A stretch of 64,000 bases of DNA, taken from the NCBI GenBank assembly GCA_011109175.1, contig RDEW01000043.1, forward strand, positions 186,001 through 250,000. The letters run 5' to 3'. Under the pieces are notes generated by a model, which did no database searches, was not told where the DNA came from, and worked only from the letters and a program-made list of their open reading frames with translations. The translations under genes and the position numbers were made by a program. The first letter of the stretch is position 1. Every line of letters starts with the position of its first letter. This stretch comes from Dicyema japonicum. Lineage: Eukaryota > Dicyemida > Rhombozoa > Dicyemidae. This document shows positions 1 to 10,755 of the stretch, piece by piece.

Positions 1-1650
1 GACAAAGGAACGCAAATTGTGGACCAAATGGAAGTGGCTGAAATTATCGCTGCCCACTTTGGAAAACTTTTTGACCCAAGGAACGACACTATCAACCTAG
101 AACGAGGAAAATTGGACGAGGAAATCACACCATATGAAGTTGAACTTGCGAGTTCCAAGTTGAAAAACAACAGGACTCCTGGCCCCGACGGACTCGCTGG
201 TGAATTCTTCAAATATGGAACCCAAAAGCTGTATGAATGCATCGCTAGGATCCTGAATGAAATGTACTATTATGGTCACACGCTGACCCTGGGAGAGGGT
301 ATCTTGATACCTGTACATAAGGCGAATAAACCAAGATCTAAGGTGGAGAACCTCCGTCCGGTCATATTAATGAATTCACTTCGGAAAATTCTGGCGAACA
401 TAACATTACAAAGGATGGAAGGACGCCTAGATACTTTTCTGTCGCCATACCACAGCGGATTCCGAAAAGGAAGATCTACTTCCGATGTTTTGTGGTCCCA
501 CAAGTGGAGATCTGCGGCCGTTCAAAAGTTCAAAATGTCTACAACCATCCTCGGAATCGACATTTCGAGGGCCTTCGACTCTGTCGACAGACGGAGGCTA
601 ATACTGGTTTTGGAAAGTTTCCTAGACGCTTCACTGTCAGAATGGCCACCACCCTCCTAGCTGATACTTGGCTCACTGTAAGAGTCGGGGGAGCCTTGTC
701 TCGCCGATTTGAGACGACTGTTGGCACTCCACAGGGAGACCCATTATCACCTATACTTTTTGTCATATACCTTGAAGCTGCTTTACGGGAGTCAAAACCG
801 ATAATGGGTGAAAAGACAAACATTATTGCGTATGCTGACGACGTAGACTTTATTTCAAATGACAAAATACCGCTCACCCGCTTGATGGAAGAAGTGTCTG
901 GAAGACTAGCCGAATGGTTCCTAACAGTAAATCCGGACAAGACTGACGTAACTGAACTCAAGAGGGAAGAAACAAGGACGGAGGAGTACTGGCGCAAATG
1001 CAAAAAGCTTGGCTCCCTCCTAGGAGACCATGAAGAAATTACGAGAAGGAAAACCCTAGCACAAACTGCCCTCTCCAGATTAAAGAACATCTGGCTTCAC
1101 AAAAAGGGCCTTGACATTATAACAAAAACTCGATTATACAACTCGCTAGTGAAACCCATACTACTATATAACGCTGGTACCTGGGCCTGCTCAAGAAATG
1201 AACTGAAGAGGCTTAATGCGTTTCATAGAGACCAACTACGGCATATGATGTTCGAAAGAAGTGATACGAGGATGTCATCTAATCTTCTCTATAAGAGGAC
1301 GAAGACCTCAGAAATTTCTAATGAGATTCTGGATACACGATGGAGGCTTTTCGGCCATATTCTGCGACTGGACCTAGATGCCCCCGCGAACGTAGCCATG
1401 GAGGATTACTTCATGTTGGAGGCCCCCCGTTTCCGTGGTCGCCCAAGGACGACACTGGCAGTCGTTCTCGACGAGGACCTCAAAGAAATGGGACGGCATC
1501 TTGCAAGTGGAGAGGATCTGGACTGGTTGCGCGCTGCGGCTTTGAATAGGAGGAAGTGGATGAAACTAACCAGTGATTTGCTAACTCGTGTTGCACATGC
1601 TTTGTCAAGTCCTATGACATAGCGATAAGTGCTTAAATAATAATAATTTC
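1..1650 (+). mobile_element. Family A non-LTR retrotransposon (LINE), 5' end outside window
   Basis: This is the reverse transcriptase and C-terminal part of an APE-type LINE. Two overlapping frames (19-660 and 492-1622) give one RT domain broken by a one-base shift near 640. Palm motif A (GIDISRAFDS), motif B (GTPQGDPLSP) and the catalytic YADD (YADDVDF, about 830) are visible. A C-terminal conserved block follows (WRLFGHILRLD, then RGRPRTTL near 1435). The 3' end is a short (TAA)n run at 1636-1650 after the sequence GCGATAAGTGCT, which is shared with the copy ending at 61148. One frameshift makes it non-coding as read, though the shift could be a consensus error. I assign it to an RTE-like group from the C-terminal block and microsatellite tail; the exact clade is inference. 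Confidence 0.9.
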
Positions 1651-1699
1651 CATTCAGCTTAATCTCCTCCTCTTTGCCTCTAGGCACGACGATAATGTT

Positions 1700-3020
1700 A
1701 CATTCGTTTTTATCAGGCTGTGAGTTTTCTAGGAATCGTCAAGGAAGTCATTCCATATTTGTTCTCTATACGCATTCTCTCCAAGGTTTTCTTGATGACG
1801 GTTGATTGAATATATGCTCGAGTTGGCGCCTCAACCTTCAGACAATTGTTATGATGTTTGTAGAATTTGCTCACAATACCATCCCATGCTAGTACGATTG
1901 GTACAATATTAACTTTAGCATTGTGGATAGATGCCAATTAATTTGCAAATCATATTTTTGTAATTTTTCGACCTCGACTTGTTTCAACGCCTGTTGAGAG
2001 GTGTTTCCCACTTCGATGAGCATAATTAAGTTTGCCGTTTTTTCTAGTAAAAAAATATCTTATTTTTTGTTCTGCACTTTCGTATCTGTACAGATTGCTG
2101 TATCCACTCGAATCTCGACTGATTAATTCACAACTACTGATTGCACAGAATGTGTTTTCAGTTTCTTGGATTTTTTATTCCGTATTGTCGGCATAGATGC
2201 AAATGTAGCATCTGACAATTTCGTTATGACGTCGGAGATAGTCGCTATTCAGCAATCTACCACATCTTTTTGCCAAGTGGTCAACAGTTATCTTGGCTGA
2301 GTTGCAGTAGCTGCAGCTGACCCCAGGGTTATCGAAGAATAGGTTTCAGTCTTGTGATAGACACAGCATCCCTTCACATCTGGAGGAGTTGTTCCCATGC
2401 GATAGCCAAAGGGAAGATTCCGTGATGTCGATATTTAAATTACTCAGACAGTGGAATAGGACTCCATGTAGCTTCTTTTTCTAAATTTCTTTGATTTTCT
2501 TTTAATAGGAGGAGACTGAGAATATCAGGCCTTTGAGTTTCAAATTTTCGGCATAGAAATTCTGCGATTGTGACATGTGTGTTATTTTTTTGATTTGATA
2601 ACCCGAGAATCCCCGACTTCCTCAATAGATTCCAATCCCCTTCCAAGTTGGTTTCTTGGTATATAAAGTCTTTCTTTATTCGCTGGTTTCAGGTGAATCC
2701 GATGATGCACAAGGATTTTGCGTATGCTTTTGTCAGTCAGTTCATATTCAGTTGGTTCGATGTCAATTAGTCTGATGTAATAATAATACAATGATAAGCC
2801 ATGTTCGTTTATATCTTTAAACGAGATCCATTTGAGCAATGAGACACACAGGTTTGGATTTCACCAAGTTCTTCAAGTTTGCTACAGACTTCAACTTATG
2901 AAATTTATAATTAAAGGTTTTCGTTATTAAAGGCCATCCTTCTCGAGGTAATCTTCCAAAACTTGTCTTGGATACTCGGAAAACTTCAAACACACACTCA
3001 ACTATGTCCTCCTTATTCAC
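1700..3020 (-). mobile_element. Decayed R4/Dong-like retrotransposon (RT end and endonuclease)
   Basis: Minus-strand reading frames, interrupted by several stops and shifts, match the C-terminal half of R4/Dong-type LINEs. A block near 2600-2830 carries the pattern KERLYIPRNQLGRGLESIEE that follows the RT domain in this group. Around 1950-2100 there is a restriction-like endonuclease remnant (LIEVGNTSQ, then EVEKLQKYD). From 1937 to 1713 the terminal block IVPIVLAWDGIVSKFYKHH is readable. The same terminal block occurs on the plus strand at 8150-8530. No intact ORF survives. Confidence 0.7.
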
Positions 3021-3265
3021 GATAATCGCCTGGAGAGATATGATATTAGTTCGGATCTCCGGTAGGGAATTTTAATCAATTTCTTGTACTCCGAACAGCC
3101 CCGAACCACTTCGCCTGCGTTCTCATTGTTTTGTCCACCGGTTCATTCACAGGAAGGTCCGTAGGAAATATCAACTCTTATTAGTAGAAACAAACGTGTT
3201 CAACAGCACAAGAATTATTAATAAATTAAACGATATTTAGATTAATTAGAGAATAATTAACAAAA

Positions 3266-3337
3266 CCCGAGGTAGCTCAGGGGTAGAGTGGGAGACTGTA
3301 GTTCTCTAGGTCCCCGGTTCGAATCCGGGTCTTGGGA
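3266..3337 (+). tRNA. tRNA-Tyr (anticodon GTA), no intron
   Basis: The 72-nt sequence folds into a complete cloverleaf. The acceptor stem is CCCGAGG/TCTTGGG with two G-T pairs, the D stem is GCTC/GAGT, the anticodon stem is GGAGA/TCTCT with loop CTGTAGT (anticodon GTA at 3298-3300), the variable loop has 5 nt, and the T arm is CCCGG-TTCGAAT-CCGGG. The discriminator base is A. Box A (TAGCTCAGGGG) and box B (GGTTCGAATCC) are both good. The anticodon loop is uninterrupted, although eukaryotic tRNA-Tyr genes usually carry an intron after position 37. Confidence 0.93.
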
Positions 3338-3342
3338 TTTAA

Positions 3343-3347
3343 TTTTT
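3343..3347 (+). terminator. RNA polymerase III terminator of tRNA-Tyr
   Basis: A run of five T residues lies six bases past the tRNA discriminator base, as expected for Pol III termination. Confidence 0.7.
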
Positions 3348-3482
3348 AAAGACAATTATTTAACAAGGAAACAAATGTTAGTTGAGGAAGCCGGCTGTGT
3401 GGATCGCGAACGAGTTCCCTCTGAATGAGGTCATTCCAATCTTTTGTCTCAGCCATAACCCTTCTCGCTGATCCCTTTTAAA
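3345..3482 (-). mobile_element. Family B LINE, 3'-terminal fragment
   Basis: The minus strand encodes the last residues of the family B ORF (GLWLRQKIGM, then NSFAIHTAGFLN and a stop at 3378). The sequence past the stop, TTTGTTAAATAATTG-like, is shared with the fragment at 37843-38048, so this subfamily has at least about 30 nt of 3' untranslated region. The next sequence to the right is a family B piece in the opposite orientation. Confidence 0.75.
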
Positions 3483-3509
3483 ATGTAAATATTTTTCAAA
3501 TGTAAATGT

Positions 3510-3960
3510 ATATAAGGCACAAACTCTGAATGAGATTGTCAAGCGGGCTATGGATGCTGCTGAATACTCAGCCATTCTTGAACCGGTCGGGTTATGCAGA
3601 AGTGACGGGAAACGACCGGATGGGATGACCATATTTCCCTTTGAGGCTGGAAAACCACTTATTTGGGACGTGACATGTACAGACACGTTCGCCCGAACAA
3701 TCTTCACGAATGCGCTTCAAGGGTCTGCTCTGCAGCCGTCAAGGCGGAGAAGGCCAAACTCGAAAAATACGTCGACCTTCCCGATAATGTCAAATTTGTT
3801 CCCCTTGCTATGGAGACTTCCGGATCCTACTCCCCCTCTACACTCGAGTTTTTCAGACGTCTCGGAAACCGGATCACTTCGTGCACTGGAGATCTCCGAG
3901 CGATCGCAATTCTGAGAGGGAACAGCCTTATGTTTTTTAATAAAAAAAATATTAAAAAAA
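3510..3960 (+). mobile_element. Family B LINE endonuclease-domain fragment
   Basis: Plus-strand frames 3550-3915 and 3663-3977 together give the restriction-like endonuclease end of family B. Readable blocks are AILEPVGL, GKRPDGMTIFPFEAGKPLIWDVTC (the PD...D catalytic pattern), then FVPLAMETSGS and the terminal AIAILRGNS. A frameshift near 3700 separates them. It abuts the inverted 3' fragment at 3345-3482, so the pair could be one insertion with internal inversion or two separate insertions. Confidence 0.8.
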
Positions 3961-4019
3961 ACTATAATAGGCAATAAATAGGCGAGGTAAATCTCAAGAA
4001 GGGATCCTCCAAAACGATA

Positions 4020-4690
4020 GCATGTCCCCGCTGCTCTTCGTTCTCTGTTGGAACCATTGAGCCGCCGCTTCAATTAACGGGTTGAGCAAATACCGGTTCA
4101 TTGTGAGGGTATTTGTTTCAGTACAAATCATTTTTTTATTGATGACTTGAAGATTTATGCTCGAAAAACCAAGGAGCTCTACTCCACGGGGGTCTGTGCC
4201 AGGGAGTTTTTAAAGATTATAGGACTAGATTTGAACTTTAGTAAGAGTTATAAAGGAAAACAAAGAATATAAGTATCTTGGTGCTACCGAAACTCCAAAA
4301 TACCTTATCATGCTTGAGACAGTGACAAGTTACTGAAGGCATTCATAGAAGGGTATCTTTGTTATGTAAGAATGCAAGGAATTTGTTCCTACCATTAAAT
4401 GATTATGTTATCTAGCTGCTACTACATAGGTGTTGTGGAGTTTGAGACCAGAGGATGATGAGATTGGTGTTATGATCCGTGGAGTACTCAGAGAAAACCA
4501 TGTCCATTGGTGGCAGCCAATAAGAAGAGACTATATTAACCCCGTGAGAAATTCGACTGTGGACTAGTAGTCCAAATGAGTGAGCGTGTCCTAATACGAA
4601 TGCACAACATCTTGATAACTGGGTCAAGTGTATCTGCTAGGAAGCACGCCATAACAACGACCAAGTAAACAAGGGCAACTATCAAACCTT
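4020..4690 (+). mobile_element. R4/Dong-like reverse transcriptase fragment
   Basis: Shifted plus-strand frames show RT motif B (MSPLLFVL, about 4025), motif C in the R4-type form FLIDDLKIYARK (about 4130), the following helix with IGLDLNFSKS, EYKYLGATE (about 4265) and a later VLRENHVHWWQP block (4470-4520). Multiple stops mean it is dead. It may belong with the minus-strand R4-like piece at 1700-3020, but the orientation differs. Confidence 0.65.
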
Positions 4691-5490
4691 TTTTGTCTGC
4701 TAAGTTTGGTGTTGATTAGTAAATGTGAAGGCGTTGATCGAATTACAAAATAATAATTTAATTGAAAGGATCTTTTGGGTAACCCACATTAAGTCATCGA
4801 CAACATGGCTAAAATACGGTGACAACTCACCTTGATTTGATGTGTTGGGTAGAGGGATCAATTAGACAATACACTCTCGGAGTTGTTTCAGCAACAAGAA
4901 TCGAACCTTCTTGAGGAAAGGTGGGGAATAGACATGAGAGGAAAGTTACCAGTCTCATCCAAGGCCCCCTTTTATGCTAGTTCTCTTATTTCATCGATAT
5001 TGTCGGTCAGTTTTAGTTTTCTGTCTACACCTTTTCATTTAACATGGATGGTAGAGTTTTCCTGAGCCTTCCTCGAAATAATCGCATTCTTCCATTAAAT
5101 ATTTTTCCGATTTGCTGGTACAGTCCGTCCACAAAAAGTTACCCAACAGTTTCCATCTCGATATTGGTTTTGTGTACATAGTTTGTATAATGTTTACTTT
5201 ATTGATCTTCAAATCGTATATTGAGTCGCTTCCTAAGCATGATGAGGTGAAAGCTGTCAATCCACGACAAAACATTTGTATACTTTTAGATTTACTTTTT
5301 CACTAAGATTTCTACCCGAACGCCATATCTTTACTAGCGCCATATCGTTTCTTAAAAAAACTAGAGGAAAGGATCTTTCCGTCGGGCTACTTCTTCAACA
5401 TTCCCCAAAACGATCCGACCTTCTTATGTATTCTCCTTTTTGGACGGCTGAATGAAGTAAACTCTGCTTTTTCAATGTTTATCTTTAAGA
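4690..5490. other. No confident gene
   Basis: This stretch holds only short ORFs with no family I recognise. A GGTTCGATTC-like box on the minus strand near 4890-4910, next to text resembling the SINE1 head, may be a decayed SINE1 copy. I see no other feature. Confidence 0.4.
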
Positions 5491-5494
5491 ACCA

Positions 5495-5640
5495 AACTTA
5501 TTTTTATTTATTTAAAACCAAGAATCACCGACAAAATAAAAGAGAGTGGGGGACGTCAGGTGATCCCGGCCTTTCTCGGTGCTCTCCCGAGAGCCGACAC
5601 ACTTCCTGTATAGACGAATAATTTTTCGGAAGTTTTGAGG
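5495..5640 (-). repeat. Repeat 3'-end fragment with (AATA)-type tail
   Basis: Read on the minus strand it ends in GTCGGTGATTCTTGGTTTT followed by AAATAAATAA. That resembles the 3' ends of repeat 2 and of the repeat at 33905-34190 (CGGTGATCCTGGGGTTCT plus AAATAAATAA). The upstream limit is unclear. Confidence 0.4.
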
Positions 5641-5812
5641 TTTCAACTGGGCTCCGATTTTTGGTTGGTTATTTATTTATTTATTAAAAACAAAAAAACA
5701 AATTAAAAACTTTTATAATTAATTATTAATGTAATTAAAATAATAAAAATTGTTTTTTTGTGGTAAACCAAATTAAACAATAATTAACAAAGTTGATTAA
5801 ATCTAGGTTTTT

Positions 5813-6360
5813 ATGGTAATTAGTTAATTAAAATTTTAGAATAATCTAACTGACGATGAGCATGCAGGTAAATTTTAAGAAAAAAAATCTTCTAGAATTC
5901 AGAGAGGCCTTCGAACTCTTCGACAAGGACGGGGACGGGACAATAACAACGAGTGAACTGGGTACAGTGATGAGATCCCTCGGACAGAACCCAACTAATG
6001 CTGAACTCCAGGACATGATAAACGAAGTGGACACAGATTGTATGATAAATATTGGTAAAAACAAAAGGCAACGGGACAATTGACTTTAATGAGTTTTTGT
6101 CTATGATGAAGAAAACTACGGATGGCAACAACAACTCCTCTGAGCTTATGGAGGCATTCCAAGTCTTTGATACAAACAATGATGGATTAATAAGCTTTGA
6201 TGAACTGAAAAATGTAATGAACAATCTAGGGGAAAACTGCACTGACGACGAGTTGACCGAGATGCTGGCGGAGGCTGATTTGGACGGTGATGGACAAGTG
6301 AATTATGATGGTCTGAGTTTGGTTATTGTAGAATTTGTCAGGATGATGAATGACAAGTAA
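5813..6360 (+). CDS. CALM: Calmodulin
   Basis: Calmodulin is the four-EF-hand cytosolic Ca2+ sensor. The gene has four tiny introns: 5816-5839 (24 nt), 5868-5895 (28), 6040-6067 (28) and 6311-6331 (21), all GT..AG. The coding sequence is 447 nt, or 148 residues plus stop, the canonical length. The first coding exon holds only the ATG (5813-5815), an intron position also known in vertebrate calmodulin genes. EF-hand loops read [36 protein letters not shown] and [12 protein letters not shown]. Loop 2 has Cys in place of the usual Gly at loop position 4, a residue made by the codon spanning the third intron. The central linker ([12 protein letters not shown]) is divergent. Left unspliced, the locus looks like a broken pseudogene; removing the introns restores one frame. 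Confidence 0.96.
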
Positions 6361-6514
6361 ATGGCTAACAATGACTAACCTTTTAATTATTATTTATTTG
6401 TTATAGAATTTAGTTAATTAGTATGACGGCTTTTTTGGTTTTATTATTATCCTAATTGACATTTTTTAAAGTTTGGGTAAACGGCCATTAATATAGGTCA
6501 AACTTGCTAATAAT

Positions 6515-6830
6515 AATAATAAAGCCTTTTCACGAGAGCCATAGTATTTTATAGCTCCGCATAGGCAGGACACACACTTTATTTAATTTTAACTAATCGT
6601 AGAACCAAGGAATGATCTTCACTTCTTTTTTTCTTTTTTTTGTGTCAGTGTCCTTTCTAGACAATCCAGTTCCGCAGTGAGTATTTACTGATGACGGCGT
6701 CACTCGTCAAACCCTTTTGGCATCGTAGATGCGTGGAACCTTCCACCAGGTGAACAGCAGCAAGAATCGAACCCTTGACCTAAGCCACTTTAGTCCGACA
6801 CCTAACTACTAAGCCACCCGGCTAACACAT
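6515..6830 (-). mobile_element. SINE1 copy (tRNA-derived SINE)
   Basis: On the minus strand the head resembles a tRNA promoter (GGTGGCTTAGTAGTTAGG as box A, GGGTTCGATTCTTGC as box B near 6770). A unique body with the pattern GACGAGTGACGCCGTCATCAG follows. The tail contains GCGGAGCTATAAAATACTAT, GGCTCTCGTGAAAAGGC and (TTA)n. It matches the copies at 21123-21445 and 22656-22978 across the body. Confidence 0.85.
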
Positions 6831-6839
6831 TTTTAAAAC

Positions 6840-7850
6840 TTCCTTTTCTCAGTCTACACCTAAAGGTGCCTCTCCTTACTAAATACTATAATTGTGCATC
6901 ATACAACATCATGGTGTTGAATACTATGAGTCTCACCTGAAATTTGCAAAAAATATCAAAACCTTCTTTTATTGTGGAAAGTACACTTAAATGTGAACTC
7001 TAAGTGAACTCAATACTCTAGGCATTAGAATAATACTTAAGCTGACTAAAAACATAGAATTCACACTTTCAATATTTTGCATCCTCTGACACTCAACAAC
7101 TCCACAAATTATCCCAGAGTACAAGGGCGTCAGAATAACAAAATTGATTGGCTGATAAAAATATTAAACATGGTAGAACACATTGATTTTGTAATAAAAA
7201 ATGAACGTTAATGTTGTACCCTGGAAATCCAGTTACATAGTTCCAAGGATATTCCCACTTTGATGAGGATGCATCATAGGGCATCATGCCAGACATACTT
7301 GAACATTCTCTCATATCAAACAAGAGTGTCACTTTCATATTTGCATGAAGTAAAATATGAGAGCCCAAACTTTGTCACAAGATTGCTCTTCAAAATTTGT
7401 TTAACATTTTCTGAGGTTTTAGAACCACCCAAACGAAACAAAATAAGCGGGAACAAATCCTTTCCGACAACCTCCAAAAATCAGGTCTGACAAAGTTAAC
7501 CCTTTTGCAAACCCTTTTCACCTCTCCTGATTTAAAAGATAATCATTTTGAGTCCAATTTTTCAAACCTGAATATTGACCGCATTCTCATTAGTCCTTTT
7601 CTAATTAATATTTTACTTAAATCAGGCTGTTATGCACATGCTTTATTGGCATGGGGACGAGCTATGAAGTTTGTCTTGTAATCATTTTCAATGCCCACAA
7701 AGGAGGCCACTAATTCAATGAAAACTTTCCCTTGAAGAATTTTTGCCCTCTCTGATTTTCGGAGGTTATCGGAAAGGATTTGTTCATATATGCAGGATAT
7801 TTTTATCCACTTGCAGCTTAAGAATAATATAATATATAATAACAGTTTTT
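6840..7850. other. No confident gene
   Basis: Only short ORFs on both strands, none with a recognisable domain. AT-rich. Confidence 0.4.
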
Positions 7851-7852
7851 TC

Positions 7853-7905
7853 CGAGAGCATTTATAGCTCCGCATAGGCAGGACACACACTTTATTTAAG
7901 TAAAA
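7853..7905 (-). mobile_element. SINE1 3'-end fragment
   Basis: The minus strand carries CTTAAATAAAGTGTGTGTCC, then TGCCTATGCGGAGCTATAAA, the 3' part of SINE1. Head and body are missing and the terminal GGCTCT block is altered. Confidence 0.6.
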
Positions 7906-8149
7906 AACAGTTAATTAAGAAGCCTAAGAAGCCCTGTCGAATTTAGTAACAAACATGAATTTATATTTGATTATTTCATTAATCCTATTTTTAACCAATT
8001 TTGTGCATTTATTTTAATATTAGACAAATTTAATACCAATTAACTATTGGATTTGAATTTGTTGTTGTTGACATGGTGGTTTCTTTTTTTTGTAAGAAGA
8101 GAAAAAAAATATGTTTCATTCGACCTTTCTACGAAAATTATAAAAAATA

Positions 8150-8530
8150 CGATTACTCATGTTGAAAAAAGGGATCAAAACTGCCTCAAGCAGGTCGAGG
8201 TAAAAAAAGTTCCACAAGTATGACCTACTGGCGAACGAACTTGAGATTATCCACCGCGCAAAGGTGAAAATAATCCCTGTGGTCATCACTTGGGATGGAA
8301 TTGTCTCCAGATTCTTCAAAGGCCACCTGGATGCCCTCAAGGTTGAGGAGAGGGTCAAAGCTTATATACAAACAGTAGTGCTACGAAGACTTTGGAGAGT
8401 ATGCAAGCTGAGGAGAGGCATGGAGAATCGATGCCTGTTGATGAGGAAGACGGCAGGGAATGTCAACCTAGGGTACTCTCTGAATATGGGGTGTGCAGCG
8501 ACGTGAACACGCCTATAAAGTCAATAGGAG
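8150..8530 (+). mobile_element. R4/Dong-like endonuclease C-terminal fragment
   Basis: Plus-strand frames give QVEVKK..KYDLLANELEII and then the block KIIPVVITWDGIVSRFFKGH with AYIQTVVLRRL. These match the minus-strand remnant at 1713-1937 in order and spacing. Frameshifts separate the blocks. Sequence on both sides (7910-8140 and 8535-8825) is AT-rich with no recognisable feature. Confidence 0.7.
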
Positions 8531-8829
8531 TTGGCCCCGGGAAGATCGAGTTATACGGGCATATAAAAAAATTACTTTTACTTATTGTTTGATTAATAAA
8601 ACGAATTAACTATTTATTTCAACAATAGAATCAATTTTTTGGTTCAATAAAATAAAAAAAATCAGACTTGAGCTGACAAAAAACAGTGAGCATTTTGATT
8701 CAAAGGCTAACATTATCTCCGTTTATTCTAATTGTTTTAATATTTATCACAAAATGGGGTAAGTATAATTGAGCTTTTCTGCTTAATCCTGCTTATTGAA
8801 GATTTTCTGTCTATAGAAGTTCATTAGCC

Positions 8830-10755
8830 CGAGGGCGATGCCGTTTATGGATGACTTTATCAGTAGGGAAGATATTCAATGCAACGTTTGTTCCCGGAGT
8901 AACAAGAGAAAGCTTGAGATCCATTGTTTTGATTGTTCCTTGTTCTTCCACCTTGGATGTGTCGGGTTGTCGAGAAAGTCTTTGAAACCTTTGTCTTCTT
9001 GGATTTTCCCCGACTGTTTAAGACCCAAAAAATTTGATTTCCTTACTGGATTTACTAAATCCCTCAATATGTCTGACCTTGTTTCTGGATCGTCCATCGA
9101 TCACCTTACGTCTGAACAGATTCTAATCTTGCGTCGAGGTTACGAATACAGAGACATATTCCTTTGAAGATCCCAAGGTCCGTGAGGGTGGCGGCAGCCG
9201 AGGCTCTTGCCCGAGCAATTGACAGGGCTCCCTTGTCTTTGGAGACCATGGATTGGATTTCCTTATTTCCCTTTCCCTTAATTGCACTCGGATTGGATTT
9301 TAATCGTCGACGAATTTCTACCGCTGCAAAAAAATCTATTCAGTCATTTGAGGATGGGAATCTTTCTATTTCTTCCCTCTCGAGAGTACCTTATCATGGA
9401 AACAAAAAATTTTATTTTTTCAATCAAACCGTTCTTTCAGTAACCCCTGAAGTCATTTCTTTTCTACGTTCTCAGTAAACCCTGAAGTCATTTCTCCTTC
9501 TCCATTGGATCTGAAAGAATTTTTCAATCCCATTGGACTGCCCCATCCCAGTTTGATTTAACGATCTGATGTAATGGCTGGGATCAAATCCTTCCCCCCC
9601 AGACGATAGCGGGGTATTAATGGTTTACTTCCTGGGCATATCAGAGACCTTTCGTCATTCTTAACTTTTGAGACGGGAGATCATCTTGTATCATAGTTAA
9701 CCAAACTTGTAAACCTGTGTACATCCAGGAATATCTCTTTCGTCACCAGTGAACTCTTTTTTTTTCCTTATTGTTACCCTTCTCCAAGCCTGGTGGCGAA
9801 GTCAGGCTTATTGCTGTCGGCAGCCTATTCCAAATACTTGTTTCAAAACTTTCGTGCTGGCGTGTCATCAATGAGCTGTCTTTCGAATTGAAACATGCAC
9901 AATGTTTTTGGCACGTTCCTCTCCTTGCTGCCTCTTTCTCGGAAAGCCTAAAGAAATTCAATATTCTGATCTCCAAGACTATTGAAGAAATTGTGAATAT
10001 AAATTTCGATAAATTGGATTGAAGCAAGCTTTTTACCCTCATATTTGGATATAGGCCTAATTTGTTTTGTGGACGTTTCCTTACCGTCCTTCATGTCCTC
10101 TTTGTCGTGGAACGCGTTACTCATCCGGGACATTCTTCCAGATTTCTGAAAGTCGGCTTTGGGCGACAAAATTGCTAATGGGTTGAAGAGCTGGTCAGTT
10201 GCCTTAGGGGAAACCATCTTGATACACACCTACTGAGAATCTGGACCAACATTCTGTACAAAAATACTCATTCGAACATTATGGAAACAGAAGACATGCA
10301 CCGTAGAGCTTGCATTCTGGTAGTCTCTTCCCCTCACAACTGTGCTTGCCTGAACGCGTTCCTATCATCGTCAATTGTTCCATTCTGAAACAAGACGCCC
10401 TCCGGAATCAGATATTTATCCGTCTCGGGAAAACTTAATTCTATTTCCATTAAAGTTGTGATCCTAGTATTAACTTAAATTTGTATTAATGATTACTGGC
10501 TGTGACCAAGCCAACTGCTATTTTTCAGTTAAGTAACTTAGTTCCAAACAATTGAAATTACTTGTTACATGTCATTGGTATGATAAATGGAGTGTCTCAT
10601 AGTTGTCAAGATCTCTCAAATGTAAATTGAACAAAGCGGAGATTTTCGGTACTCCGTTTGGAAAAAAAGGAATGAGCAAGATATTTTTTACCAACCAAGT
10701 TTTCTAGGAAGTATATTTGTTAGCCATTTTTGGAAGTGAAGAGGAATTTTAAGAN
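8830..10755 (+). mobile_element. Decayed family B LINE copy, 5' part
   Basis: An N-terminal PHD-like finger is readable from 8838 (CNVCSRSNKRK, then FFHLGCVGLSRKSL), although the final Cys pair is altered. The next block from 9164 (IPRSVRVAAAEALARAIDRA) corresponds to residues about 90-110 of the intact copy. Later pieces near 9780-10020 (VRLIAVG..) and 10290-10350 (HRRACILVVSS) follow in element order. Many stops interrupt it. The last ~760 bp recur after the N at 10756. Confidence 0.75.

Noticed and set aside
539-1090. Long minus-strand ORF opposite the first LINE
   Set aside because: It is a shadow of the RT frame; the plus strand carries the conserved motifs.
5813-6360. Calmodulin as a frameshifted pseudogene
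   Set aside because: All interruptions are GT..AG segments of 21-28 nt, and removing them gives exactly 148 conserved residues.
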